Below, in pieces: positions 48,457 through 58,263 of a DNA stretch of 61,903 bases (its first letter is position 1; each line of letters begins with the position of its first letter). A program made the position numbers and the translations under genes. Origin of the DNA: Deltaproteobacteria bacterium (GTDB taxonomy: Bacteria > Desulfobacterota > Deferrimicrobia > Deferrimicrobiales > Deferrimicrobiaceae); contig JACRIV010000079.1 in the NCBI GenBank assembly GCA_016220005.1, forward strand, positions 1 through 61,903, in the 5' to 3' direction. The notes under the pieces were generated by a model. The model searched no databases. It saw nothing but the letters and a program-made list of their open reading frames with translations, and was not told the origin of the DNA.

Positions 48457-49353
48457 TCATTGGTAATAGGAAACCTGAATCTTTTCCTGCCGCCATGCTG
48501 CCTTGATCCGATCCACCAGCTCCTCGATGATCCACTCGGGGGTCGAGGCGCCCGCCGTCACGCCCACGCAGGAGACCCCCGACAGCACATCCGGAGAAAG
48601 CTCCGCCGCGGTCTCGATGTGGCAGGTCCTGGGATTGGACTCCCTGCAGATCTCGGCCAGCCGCCGCGTGTTGGCGCTGTTGTAGCCGCCCAGGACGATC
48701 ATCACGTCCGCCTTGGAGGCCACCGCCGTGGACTCCTTCTGCCGCAGGACCGTGGCGTGGCAGATAGTGTTGTAGACCCGGACTTCCGGGATTTTCTTCA
48801 GGGCGACGGAGACGAACTGCATCAGGTTCTCGAAGGACTGTGTGGTCTGGGCGACGATCCCCACCTTCCGGATACCCGAGGCTCCCTGGAGGTCGGGGAG
48901 GGACGTCAGGATCGGCACGCCGCTCTCGATGTAGCTGATGATGCTTTTCACCTCCGGGTGGTTGGCGTCCCCCACGACCGTCACCGCGTACCCCTTCCGG
49001 CTCAGGGACCGGGCGTACTCCTGTGCCTTCTTGACGAACGGGCAGGTGGCGTCGATGATCTTCACCGCCTTCGCGGCGAGTGCGTCGGCGTCCTTGCGGG
49101 TGATGCCGTGCGAGCGGACGATCACCTTCCCGCACGGGATGGCGTCCACCGACTCGACCACGTGCACCCCCTTCTTCTCCAGCTCCTCCACCGCCTGGGG
49201 GTTGTGGATGAGGGGGCCCAGGGAGTGGATGGGGAGCGCCTCCCCCTTGGCCTCTTCTTCAGCCGTCCCGCGGGCCGTTTCGTTCGCGATGGAGATGGCC
49301 CGCTTGACGCCGAAGCAGAAACCCGCGCTCCGGGCGATGAGGATCTCCTTCAC
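48457..49353 (-). CDS. ispH: 4-hydroxy-3-methylbut-2-enyl diphosphate reductase
   Basis: ILIARSAGFCFGVKRAISIA; LIHNPQAVEELEKKGV; DATCPFVKKAQ. Confidence 0.95.
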   Translation of the reverse strand: MKEILIARSAGFCFGVKRAISIANETARGTAEEEAKGEALPIHSLGPLIHNPQAVEELEKKGVHVVESVDAIPCGKVIVRSHGITRKDADALAAKAVKIIDATCPFVKKAQEYARSLSRKGYAVTVVGDANHPEVKSIISYIESGVPILTSLPDLQGASGIRKVGIVAQTTQSFENLMQFVSVALKKIPEVRVYNTICHATVLRQKESTAVASKADVMIVLGGYNSANTRRLAEICRESNPRTCHIETAAELSPDVLSGVSCVGVTAGASTPEWIIEELVDRIKAAWRQEKIQVSYYQ

Positions 49354-50048
49354 AGGGTGGCGCCTCCCGGCAGCCCTTTCCGCGCCTCGGGCAGCAGGCG
49401 CCGCAGCATCTCCTCGACGACCTCCTCCGCCGTCATGGTCGTGGTGTCGATGTAGACCGCCCCTTCCGCCATCCGCAGCGGTGAATGCTCCCGCGTGGAG
49501 TCCTGGATGTCCCGGAGCAGCACTTCCCGCAGCACCTCTTCGAAGGGCTTCCTCTCTCCCGCCCCCCATTCCAGGAACCGCCGCCTGGCCCGGACGGCCG
49601 CGGCGGCGTCGAGGACGAACTTGGCGTCGGCGTCGGGGAAGACGACGGTCCCGGTGTCGCGGCCCTCCAGCACCACGCCGCCCTTCTCCCCCATCTTCCT
49701 CTGCAGCCTCACCATCGCCTCGCGCACGGCCTTGTGCGTTGAGACCTCCGACGCCCCCATGCTGATCTCGGGGGTGCGGATCGCTTCGCTCGCATCCTCG
49801 CCGCAGAGAAGGATCCGCATCTCTCCCCCCTCCTGCCGGAACGCGAGGCGAAGATCGGCGCACAGCCGTCCCAGGCGCGCGCCGTCGGACCAGGGGACCC
49901 CCGCTTCGCGGGCGGCCAGGGCGCAGGCCCGGTACATCGCCCCCGTGTCCAGCCGGGTGAGAGAGGCCCGCTCGGCCAGCCGCTTCGAGACGGTCGTCTT
50001 CCCCGCCCCGGACGGACCGTCGATCGTAATGATCGGCCGTTCCCTCAC
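49350..50048 (-). CDS. cmk: Cytidylate kinase
   Basis: IITIDGPSGAGKTTVSKRLAERASLTRLDTGAMYRACAL; LEGRDTGTVVFPDADAKFVLDA. Confidence 0.94.
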   Translation of the reverse strand: MRERPIITIDGPSGAGKTTVSKRLAERASLTRLDTGAMYRACALAAREAGVPWSDGARLGRLCADLRLAFRQEGGEMRILLCGEDASEAIRTPEISMGASEVSTHKAVREAMVRLQRKMGEKGGVVLEGRDTGTVVFPDADAKFVLDAAAAVRARRRFLEWGAGERKPFEEVLREVLLRDIQDSTREHSPLRMAEGAVYIDTTTMTAEEVVEEMLRRLLPEARKGLPGGATL

Positions 50049-51322
50049 CGGAGGACCTCTTTCAGCATATCGTGAAACCCCGGGAAGGATGTATCGATGC
50101 AGGCGGTATCCGTGACCTCGATCGGGACCCCCGCGGCGGCGGAAAGGACCAGGAGCGACATCGCGATCCGGTGGTCCCCGCGGCTGTCGCACCGCACGCC
50201 GGTAAGAATCCGCGTAGACCCTTCGATCCAGAGGCCGTCCTGGTATTCCCCGCACGAAACCCCGAGGGAGGAGAGGGCGGACACCATCGCCCCGATCCGG
50301 TCGGACTCCTTCACCCGAAGCTCCCCGGCCCCGCGCACGACGGTGCGTCCTTCCGCCAGGGCGGCCGCAACGCAGAGGGCGGGGACCTCGTCGATGAGCG
50401 ACGGCACCTCGGGCGGAGAAACCTCGGTCGCCGAAAGCTCCTTGCCGCGGACCACGATGTCGGCCACCGGCTCGCCCCCTTCCTCGCGGAGCGACTCCAA
50501 ACGGATGTCGGCGCCCATCCTCCGGAGTACCGCGAGGATCCCCGTCCGGAACGGGTTCACCCCCACGCCGGGGAGGCGCAGGAGGGCGCCCGGCACCGAG
50601 GCCGAAAGGACGAGGAAGAAGGCGGCCGCGGAGATGTCGCCGGGGACGTCGAGGTCGAGGGGGGCAAGCCGCTCCGCAGGACGGACCGTCACCTCGTTCC
50701 CGTGCCGGGATACCGAAAGACCCATCGCGGAGAGCATCCGTTCGGTGTGGTCCCTGGAAGGGAGCGGCTCCACGACGGTGACCGGGCCGGCGGCGTACAG
50801 GCCGGCCAGGAGGAGCGCGGATTTCACCTGGGCGGAAGCGACCGGCATCTCGTACCGGATCCCGGAAAGTCTGCCCCCTTCGATGCACAGCGGCGGCAGC
50901 GTGTTTCCCCTGCGTCCGGCAATTGTCGCTCCCATCCGGACAAGGGGCTCCACGATCCGCTTCATCGGGCGGCGGCGAAGGTACCGGTCCCCCGTGACGA
51001 TCGACAGGAACGGCTGGGCCGCCAGGATCCCCGCCCCGATCCGGATCGTGGTGCCGGAGTTCCCGGCATCGATGACGTCCTCGGGCTCGGTGAGCCCCCG
51101 CAGCCCCGCCCCGACGACCCGCAGCTCCGTGGGCGACACCTCGTCGACCCGGCCCCCCAGGGCGCGCATCATGGCCGCGGTGGCAAGCGTGTCCTCGGCG
51201 TGGAGGAACCCGCGGATCCGGCTCTCCCCGTCCGCCAGGGCGCAGAGCATCACCGCCCGGTGGCTGATCGACTTGTCCCCCGGCACCTTCACCGTTCCGG
51301 CGATCCGGATCCGGCTCGTCAT
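50045..51322 (-). CDS. aroA: 3-phosphoshikimate 1-carboxyvinyltransferase
   Basis: GTVKVPGDKSISHRAVMLCALADGESRIRGFL; DAGNSGTTIRIGAGILA. Confidence 0.96.
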   Translation of the reverse strand: MTSRIRIAGTVKVPGDKSISHRAVMLCALADGESRIRGFLHAEDTLATAAMMRALGGRVDEVSPTELRVVGAGLRGLTEPEDVIDAGNSGTTIRIGAGILAAQPFLSIVTGDRYLRRRPMKRIVEPLVRMGATIAGRRGNTLPPLCIEGGRLSGIRYEMPVASAQVKSALLLAGLYAAGPVTVVEPLPSRDHTERMLSAMGLSVSRHGNEVTVRPAERLAPLDLDVPGDISAAAFFLVLSASVPGALLRLPGVGVNPFRTGILAVLRRMGADIRLESLREEGGEPVADIVVRGKELSATEVSPPEVPSLIDEVPALCVAAALAEGRTVVRGAGELRVKESDRIGAMVSALSSLGVSCGEYQDGLWIEGSTRILTGVRCDSRGDHRIAMSLLVLSAAAGVPIEVTDTACIDTSFPGFHDMLKEVLR

Positions 51323-51326
51323 CGGG

Positions 51327-52169
51327 TCACAGACCGTCCCTCGTCTTCTTCGCCCTGCTGAAGTAGGCGATCAGGCCCGCGGCGTCCTTTTGCCGGATGA
51401 GCCTCGTAAGCAGCGCGAGGTTTTTCCTGTAGTGCCCGACGGCGCGCAGGACCTCCTCCCCGTTCTGGAGGACGATGTCCCTCCACATCTCCGGGTTGCT
51501 GGAGGCGATCCGCGTGAAGTCCCGAAACCCCCCCGCGGAATAGCCCAGCGGCACCCGCGAGTCGAGGGTGGACACCGAGTGGACGAGGGCGTACGCCACG
51601 ATGTGGGGGAGATGGGAGACGTAGGCGAAGACGTGGTCGTGCAGCGAGGGGTCCATCCGGATGACCCGGGCGCCGGCCGCCTTCCAGAGCCGCTCCACGC
51701 GCCGGACCGACTCCTCGGTGTTCCGCTTCGTCGGGGTGAGGATTGCCGTCCTCCCCTTGAAGAGCGCGCCGTCGGCCGCGGGGTAGCCGGAGTTCTCGGT
51801 GCCGGCGATCGGGTGGCCGCCGACGAACTCCGCCCCGTCCGCCACCTCCGCCTGCCCCGCCCGGACCACCGCCGCCTTGACGCTGCCCGCGTCGGTCAGC
51901 ACCGCACCCGGCCGCATCTTCCCGCCGATGCGGCGCAGGAGCTCGACGGACCGGAGGACCGGGACGCAGACGACCGCGATGTCGCACGCGGCGATCTCCG
52001 TTTCCGTGCAGGCCCGGGCGATCGCGCCGTCCGAAAGCGCCATCCGGACGTACTCCTTCCGCCGGTCGCACCCCCATACTTCGTACCCCTTCCGCTTCCC
52101 CCGGAGCGCCAGGGCGAGGGAGCCCCCGATCAGCCCCAGCCCCAGGATGCCGACCCGTTCCGGCTTCAC
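51327..52169 (-). CDS. tyrA: Prephenate dehydrogenase
   Basis: GILGLGLIGGSLALALRGKRKGYEVWGCDR; FVGGHPIAGTENSGYPAADGALFKGRTAILTP. Confidence 0.93.
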   Translation of the reverse strand: MKPERVGILGLGLIGGSLALALRGKRKGYEVWGCDRRKEYVRMALSDGAIARACTETEIAACDIAVVCVPVLRSVELLRRIGGKMRPGAVLTDAGSVKAAVVRAGQAEVADGAEFVGGHPIAGTENSGYPAADGALFKGRTAILTPTKRNTEESVRRVERLWKAAGARVIRMDPSLHDHVFAYVSHLPHIVAYALVHSVSTLDSRVPLGYSAGGFRDFTRIASSNPEMWRDIVLQNGEEVLRAVGHYRKNLALLTRLIRQKDAAGLIAYFSRAKKTRDGL

Positions 52170-53188
52170 GCGTTCCCCAGGGTCTTGCCGACGGCGTCGG
52201 AGATCTTTTTCAGCCGCTTGACCATCTCCCGGAAGGCGTCGGGCTTGAGCGACTGCGGGCCGTCCGAGAGCGCCGCCTCCGGCTGGTTGTGGACCTCGAC
52301 CATGATCCCGTCGGTCCCCGCGGCGATGGCGGCGGCGGCGAGCGGCTCGACGAGGCTCATCTTCCCCGCCGCGTGGCTCGGGTCGGCGATGACGGGCAGG
52401 TGGGAAAGGCCCTTCACCACCGGGATCGCCGAGACGTCGAAGGTGTTGCGGGTCGCCTGCTCGTAGGTGCGGATCCCCCGCTCGCACAGGATGATCTGGT
52501 GGTTCCCTTCCGAGGCGATGTACTCCGCCGACATCAGCCACTCCACGATGGTGGCGGACAGGCCCCGCTTGAGAATCACCGGCTTGCCGAGCCTGCCCAC
52601 CTCGGTCAGGAGCCGGAAGTTCTGCATGTTGCGCGCGCCGATCTGAATCACGTCGGCGTACCGGGCGACGAGGTCGATGTCCCGAGGGTCCATGAGCTCC
52701 GTGGCGACCGGCAGCCCCGTTGCCTCCCGGGCCTCCGCCAGGTAGCGCAACCCTTCCTCCCCCAGCCCCTGGAAGGCGTATGGAGAGGTGCGGGGCTTGA
52801 AGGCGCCGCCGCGGAGGAAGGACGCGCCGGCCGAGGCCACCCGCCCGCCGATCTCCACCATCATCTCCCGGCCCTCCACCGAGCAGGGCCCGGCGAAGAG
52901 CGCCACGGCGCCTCCTCCGATCTTCTGGCCCCGCACCGTGATGACGGTGTCCTCCTTCCTGAAGTCGCGGCTGACGAGCTTGTAGGGCTTGAGGATCCGG
53001 AGCACCTTCTCCACGTACTCCAGCCCCTCGAACGCCTCCGCGTCCACGAGCCGCTCGTCCCCGATCGCCCCGATGATCGTCCGCTCCACCCCCTTGGAGA
53101 TGTGGGCGGAGAGCCCGTGGGACTTGATCTTCTCCTCGATCAGGCGGATCTCCCGGTCGGTCGCGCCAGGCCGTAACACGATGATCAT
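52166..53188 (-). CDS. aroF: 3-deoxy-7-phosphoheptulonate synthase
   Basis: MIIVLRPGATDREIRLIEEKI; GPCSVEGREMMVEIGGRVASAGASFLRGGAFKPRTSPYAFQGLGEEGL. Confidence 0.95.
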   Translation of the reverse strand: MIIVLRPGATDREIRLIEEKIKSHGLSAHISKGVERTIIGAIGDERLVDAEAFEGLEYVEKVLRILKPYKLVSRDFRKEDTVITVRGQKIGGGAVALFAGPCSVEGREMMVEIGGRVASAGASFLRGGAFKPRTSPYAFQGLGEEGLRYLAEAREATGLPVATELMDPRDIDLVARYADVIQIGARNMQNFRLLTEVGRLGKPVILKRGLSATIVEWLMSAEYIASEGNHQIILCERGIRTYEQATRNTFDVSAIPVVKGLSHLPVIADPSHAAGKMSLVEPLAAAAIAAGTDGIMVEVHNQPEAALSDGPQSLKPDAFREMVKRLKKISDAVGKTLGNA

Positions 53189-53272
53189 GCGCCGCTCCTC
53201 CTTCCGATCTTCGCCGTCCTTCGGCGCTGCACCACGTACTCCATACCACGAATACGGTCACACGCCCTGCCC

Positions 53273-53436
53273 CCGGAGGCGCTTTCCGGCGTCGCTCGAT
53301 ACCCCCTCCTCACTACGCTTGCCGGCCGTCCCTGGCCGGCTAACGCTGGCAGGTATTTCGCGCTCTGGCCCTCCCTGGCTTCGCGCGAAACACATGCCCG
53401 CTCGGACGGGGTATCGTCGCTCCGCTGCGCCTCCGG
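53273..53436. other. Multi-helix structured intergenic element (candidate RNA or palindromic repeat)
   Basis: Perfect nested stems: CCGGAGGCGC/GCGCCTCCGG, CGATACCCC/GGGGTATCG, TTTCGCGC/GCGCGAAA, GCCGGCC/GGCCGGC. Confidence 0.7.
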
Positions 53437-53491
53437 ATGTCATCCCGATACGTGACTGTACCTTCGAAAGGTGGCACCGTGCCCCGCGCGG

Positions 53492-54565
53492 TCAGAGAGC
53501 GCGGGGATAGGATCCCAGAATTTTCAAGTATTGGGCGCGCATCTTCAGCTCGTCCACGGCCTTCGCCACCGGGTCGACCGAGATGTGCCCTTCCATGTCG
53601 AGGAAAAACAGGTATTCCCACGCCTTCTTCTTGACCGGGCGGGATTCGATCTTGGTGAGGTTGACCTGGTGCCTGGCGAACGGCTCCAGCATGAGGTACA
53701 GGGCCCCCACCTCGTCGCGCGCCGCGAAGAGGATGGAGGTCTTGTCGTTGCCGGTGCGCTTGGGCGCGATCTTCCCGATGATGATGAACCGGGTGAAGTT
53801 GTTCGTGTTGTCCTGGATCCGCTTCCTTATGCTCTTGAGCCCGTAGGTCTTGGCGGCCGCCTCCCCCGCGATCGCCGCCGCCGCGGGGTCGTCCGCGGCC
53901 AGCTCCGCCGCCCGCGCGGTGCTCTCCACGTCGAAGACGGGGACGCTGCGCAGGTTCCGCTCGAGCCAGCCCCGGCACTGGGCGATGGCGTGGGGGTGCG
54001 AGTACACCTTTTTGACGTGCTCCATGTCTCCCGTGACGGAGAGGAGGTCGTGGGCGACCTCCACCAGGATCTCCCCGCAGATCAGCAGGTTGTGGTCGAC
54101 GAACATGTCGAGTGTGTTGCTGACGATCCCTTCGCTGGAGTTCTCGATGGGCACGACGCCGAAATCGGCGACCCCGCGCTCGACCGCATCGAAGACCTCG
54201 GAGACGTTGATCTGCGGGACGTAGTCGGCGCTCTCCCCGAAATGCTTGAGGCACGCCAGGTGCGTGAAGGTCGCCTTGGGGCCCAGGAAGGCCACCGAGA
54301 GCGGCTTCTCCAGGGCCAGGGAGGCCGAGATGATCTCCCGGTATATCGCCTTGAGCGCGTCGTTCGGGAAGGGGCCGGCGTTCGCCGCCGTCAGCCGCCG
54401 CAGGATCTCGACCTCGCGCTCGGGAACGTAGAACGACAGCTTCTGCTGCGCCTTGATCTTCCCCACTTCGACCACGGCCTCGGCCCTCCGGTTGAGGATC
54501 GATAGGATCTCGTCGTCCAGCCGGTCGATCTCGGCGCGCAATTCCTGGAGGCGGTCCTGAGTCAC
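53492..54565 (-). CDS. pheA: Bifunctional chorismate mutase / prephenate dehydratase
   Basis: LQELRAEIDRLDDEILSILNRRAEAVVEVGKIK; AFLGPKATFTHLA; VVPIENSSEGIVSNTLDMFVD; C-terminal ACT. Confidence 0.94.
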   Translation of the reverse strand: MTQDRLQELRAEIDRLDDEILSILNRRAEAVVEVGKIKAQQKLSFYVPEREVEILRRLTAANAGPFPNDALKAIYREIISASLALEKPLSVAFLGPKATFTHLACLKHFGESADYVPQINVSEVFDAVERGVADFGVVPIENSSEGIVSNTLDMFVDHNLLICGEILVEVAHDLLSVTGDMEHVKKVYSHPHAIAQCRGWLERNLRSVPVFDVESTARAAELAADDPAAAAIAGEAAAKTYGLKSIRKRIQDNTNNFTRFIIIGKIAPKRTGNDKTSILFAARDEVGALYLMLEPFARHQVNLTKIESRPVKKKAWEYLFFLDMEGHISVDPVAKAVDELKMRAQYLKILGSYPRAL

Positions 54566-55536
54566 CCGGTGCTCCCCGCCTTCCGCTTGAGAAGCCCGAT
54601 GTCGCGGTACTTCGCGTACCGCCGGTCGAGAAGCTGGGGGATGGGGAGCCCGCGCAGGGAGGAGAGCGACTCGACCATGGCGATCTTGAGGACGTCTGCC
54701 GCCGCCTTGTGGTCCCGGTGTGCGCCTCCCAGCGGCTCGGGGATGATCCGGTCCACGACGCCGAACTTCTTCAAATCGACGGCGGTGATCTTCATCATCT
54801 CGGCGGCCGTCTCCGCCCGGGCGGTGTCCCGCCACAGGATCGACGCACACCCCTCGGGGGAGATGACCGAGTAGATCGCGTACTCCATCATCAGGATCTC
54901 GTCCCCCACGCCGAGCGCCAGGGCCCCGCCGCTGCCCCCTTCGCCTATGACGACCACCAGGATGGGCGTCTTAAGCCTCGCCATCTCCAGGAGGTTGCGG
55001 GCGATCGCCTCGGACTGGCCGCGCTCCTCGGCGCCGATCCCCGGGAAGGCCCCGGGGGTGTCGATGAAGGTAATGACCGGAAGCCGGAACTTTTCGGCGA
55101 GCTTCATGACCCGCAGCGCCTTGCGGTACCCTTCCGGGTTCGCCATGCCGAAATTCCGCCGGATCTTCTCGGTGGTGTTCCTCCCCTTCTGCTGGCCGAT
55201 GATCAACACCCTTTCGCCTTCCAGCTCGGCGAAGCCGGAGACGACCGGCGGGTCATCCCGGAACGCTCTGTCTCCGTGGATCTCCAGGAAGGTCTTAAAG
55301 CAAAGGTTAACATAATCGAGCATATAAGGCCGATTGGGATGGCGCGCGAGCTGAGTGATCTGCCAGCGGGTGAGGTTGGAGAAAACCTCCTTGCGGATCT
55401 TGCCGATCTTCTTGTCGAGCTTCGCGATCTCCTCGCGGAGATTCTTGTCCGTTCCGTCGTCGACCCGCCGCAGCTGCTCCAGCCGGTTTTCCAGATCGAT
55501 GATCGGCTTCTCGAAATCGAGATACTGGAGGATCAT
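54562..55536 (-). CDS. accA: Acetyl-CoA carboxylase carboxyltransferase subunit alpha
   Basis: LDFEKPIIDLENRLEQLR; HGDRAFRDDPPVVSGFAEL; TFIDTPGAFPGIGAEERGQSEAIARNL. Confidence 0.96.
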   Translation of the reverse strand: MILQYLDFEKPIIDLENRLEQLRRVDDGTDKNLREEIAKLDKKIGKIRKEVFSNLTRWQITQLARHPNRPYMLDYVNLCFKTFLEIHGDRAFRDDPPVVSGFAELEGERVLIIGQQKGRNTTEKIRRNFGMANPEGYRKALRVMKLAEKFRLPVITFIDTPGAFPGIGAEERGQSEAIARNLLEMARLKTPILVVVIGEGGSGGALALGVGDEILMMEYAIYSVISPEGCASILWRDTARAETAAEMMKITAVDLKKFGVVDRIIPEPLGGAHRDHKAAADVLKIAMVESLSSLRGLPIPQLLDRRYAKYRDIGLLKRKAGSTG

Positions 55537-55585
55537 CGCCGCTCCTTGTGCCGGGATAAATTTTTAATTTAGGGCAAACCAGCCG

Positions 55586-56503
55586 TCAAAACAAGAACTT
55601 TTTGGCAAATTCCTCCGCCGCTTCGCGGGCCTCCTTCCCCCGGACCCAGACCGTTCCGGGCTCGCGGGAGAGCCAGGTGAGCTGCCGCTTGGCGTAGCGT
55701 CGGGTGTCGCGCTTGGTCTCTTCGACGGCCCGCGCGATCGAAACGCCGCCGGTCAGGTGCGAGCAGACGTGCCGGTACCCGAGCGCCCCCATCGGTTTCA
55801 GGTCGCTCCCGTAGCCCCGGGACAGGAGCCCCCGGACCTCGTCCACCAGCCCCTTGCGGAACATCGCCTCCACGCGGGCGTCGATGCGGCGGTACAGCTC
55901 TTCCCGGTCCGCCGACAGGACGATGAACAGGGTTCGGAATTTCCCTCCGTGCTCCGTCCATCGGGCCTTCCGCGCGCTCGGCGGCGCACCCGTGATCGCC
56001 GCCACTTCCAGTGCGCGCAGGACGCGGACCCGGTCGGCCGGATGGATACTCTTCGCGGAGAGCGGGTCGATGCACGCAAGCTCCGCGTACAGGGCGCTCC
56101 CCCCTTCCCGCTCCCAGCGGCGGGAGAGCCCGGCGCGGACCCCCGGGTCCTTCGGCAGGGGGTCCAGCCCGCGCAGGAGGGCGCGGATGTACATCCCGGT
56201 CCCGCCCGCCACCAGCGGAAACCGCCCCCGCTCCCGGATCCCCCGGATCGCCTTTTCCGCCTCGTCGACGAACCGGCCCGCGTTGTATTCCTCGTCGGGG
56301 TCCGCCACGTCGATGAGATGATGCGGGACCTCCCGCCGCTCTTCCGGCGTGGGCTTGGCGGTCCCGACATCCATTCCCCGGTAGACCTGGAGCGAGTCCG
56401 CGTTGACTATTTCGAGGGGGAGGGCGCGCGCCAGGCGGAGGGCGAGCGCCGTCTTCCCGGCGGCGGTGGGGCCCGACAGGACCAGGAGCCGGTTTTCTTC
56501 CAT
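55586..56503 (-). CDS. miaA: tRNA dimethylallyltransferase
   Basis: LLVLSGPTAAGKTALALRLARALPLEIVNADSLQVYRGMDVGTAKPT. Confidence 0.95.
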   Translation of the reverse strand: MEENRLLVLSGPTAAGKTALALRLARALPLEIVNADSLQVYRGMDVGTAKPTPEERREVPHHLIDVADPDEEYNAGRFVDEAEKAIRGIRERGRFPLVAGGTGMYIRALLRGLDPLPKDPGVRAGLSRRWEREGGSALYAELACIDPLSAKSIHPADRVRVLRALEVAAITGAPPSARKARWTEHGGKFRTLFIVLSADREELYRRIDARVEAMFRKGLVDEVRGLLSRGYGSDLKPMGALGYRHVCSHLTGGVSIARAVEETKRDTRRYAKRQLTWLSREPGTVWVRGKEAREAAEEFAKKFLF

Positions 56504-56523
56504 GAGCGGCACGCGGGAGATAC

Positions 56524-58263
56524 TTACGTCCTGCCGAACATACGCCCCAGCTCGGCGCCGGAGAGCTTCACCCATACCGGGCGCCCGTGCGGGCAGCTGT
56601 GGGAGGCGACCGCCCGGTCCAACTCCTGAAGGAGCGCCCGCATCCCCTCTTTTTCCAGGGAATCCCCCGCCCGCACCGAGGCGTGGCACGCCATGCGCCA
56701 CAGCTCCCGGTCGGCGTCGAAGATCCCCTTGGGCGCAGCCCCCTGCGCAAGGTGGAACTCGCAGAGGTCCTTCCACCACCGCTGGACGTCGAAGTGGCCG
56801 AGGATCGCCGGGCCGCCGGTGATCTTGAAGGTGTCCTCCCCGAACGCCTCGAAGAGAAAACCGACGCGGGAGAGGAACGCCTCGATCTCCGTCCGCTCCT
56901 TCTTCGCCGCCCCCGGGAGGGTGACGGCCTGGGGGACGAGCCACCGCTGGATGGAGGCGCCGATCCCGAGGCAGGCGTCCTTCAGACGGGAGAAGACGAT
57001 CCGCTCGTCCGCGGCGTGCTGGTCGATGATTATGATCTCCCCCTCCCCCCGCGCCCCCGCCCCCTCGCAGACGATGTAGGTGCCGAGGAACTGGCCGACC
57101 GGCTTGAGCGATGCGAAAAATCCCGTCCCCGGCCCATGAACCCCGGCGCCGGGAAAGGGATGGGGCTGCCCCTCCCGGCCGCCGAACAGCGTCTCCATCG
57201 TCCCCGCCGGGACCCTCCCCGGCGGGAAGGGCTCCGCTTCCTCGCGCGCGGCCGGCTGCACCCGTAACGAATCGGAGCGTGGGGGCTCGCCGACGGCCGT
57301 CCCGATCGCATGGCGCACCAGTTCGAAGAGCTCGCGGGCGTACCGGAACCGGACCTCCGTCTTGGAGGGATGGACGTTGACGTCCACCTCCGCCGGGTCG
57401 CAGTCGACGAACAGGTAGACGACGGGCTGGCGGTCGGGAGCCAGGATCCCGCGGTAGGCCTCCTTCACCGCGCCGAAGACCCCGCGGTCGCGGAAATGGC
57501 GGCCGTTGACGAAGAAGTGGATCCCCGAGGCGCCGAACCGGGAGAGATGGGGCAGCCCCGCCCATCCTTCGATGCGGAAGAAGGGGGACGAAAGCGCGAT
57601 AGGGACGAGGTATTTCCCGTCCTCCTCCGCGTGCCGCAGCGCCCGGGACCCCCGCGACTCCGCGCCTTCATAAGAGAAGTCCCGCCTGCCGTCGGACATC
57701 CGGAGAAAGATCCCCTCGCAGGGGATCGCCACCCCGTGGAACGTCTCCCACAGGTGGGCCATTTCGGTGCGCGGGGTCTTGAGGAACTTCCGTCTCGCGG
57801 GGACGTTCCCGAACAGGGCGGACATCTCCACGGTGGTCCCGGAAGGCGCACCTGCCTCGATCAGGGATCTGACCGTCCCCCCCTCCACAACGATCTCCGC
57901 GCCGAGGGGCTGCGAGGCGGGCCGGGTCGTGATCCTGAGGCGGGATACGGAGGCGATCGAGGGGAGCGCCTCTCCGCGAAACCCGTACGTGGCGATCCGG
58001 TGGAGGTCGTCCGCCGTGCGAATCTTGCTCGTCGTGTGCCGCCGGACGGCCTGCTCGGCCTCCTCCGCCGTCATCCCGATACCGTCGTCGGACACCCGCA
58101 GGGTGAAGGGGAACGCGCCGGTGATTTCCGCCTCGACGCGTTTGGCCTTCGCGTCGACCGCGTTCTCGAGCAGCTCCTTGAGGACGGAGGCCGGCCGCTC
58201 GACGACTTCGCCGGCCGCGATCTGGTTGATCACCCCGTCGGGGAGGAGGCGTATCGCGCTCAG
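56524..58263 (-). CDS. mutL: DNA mismatch repair protein MutL (probable CTG start)
   Basis: INQIAAGEVVERPASVLKELLENAVDA; the conserved upstream strand IRLLPDGV is in frame and preceded by CTG overlapping the pgi stop. Confidence 0.93.
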   Translation of the reverse strand: MSAIRLLPDGVINQIAAGEVVERPASVLKELLENAVDAKAKRVEAEITGAFPFTLRVSDDGIGMTAEEAEQAVRRHTTSKIRTADDLHRIATYGFRGEALPSIASVSRLRITTRPASQPLGAEIVVEGGTVRSLIEAGAPSGTTVEMSALFGNVPARRKFLKTPRTEMAHLWETFHGVAIPCEGIFLRMSDGRRDFSYEGAESRGSRALRHAEEDGKYLVPIALSSPFFRIEGWAGLPHLSRFGASGIHFFVNGRHFRDRGVFGAVKEAYRGILAPDRQPVVYLFVDCDPAEVDVNVHPSKTEVRFRYARELFELVRHAIGTAVGEPPRSDSLRVQPAAREEAEPFPPGRVPAGTMETLFGGREGQPHPFPGAGVHGPGTGFFASLKPVGQFLGTYIVCEGAGARGEGEIIIIDQHAADERIVFSRLKDACLGIGASIQRWLVPQAVTLPGAAKKERTEIEAFLSRVGFLFEAFGEDTFKITGGPAILGHFDVQRWWKDLCEFHLAQGAAPKGIFDADRELWRMACHASVRAGDSLEKEGMRALLQELDRAVASHSCPHGRPVWVKLSGAELGRMFGRT

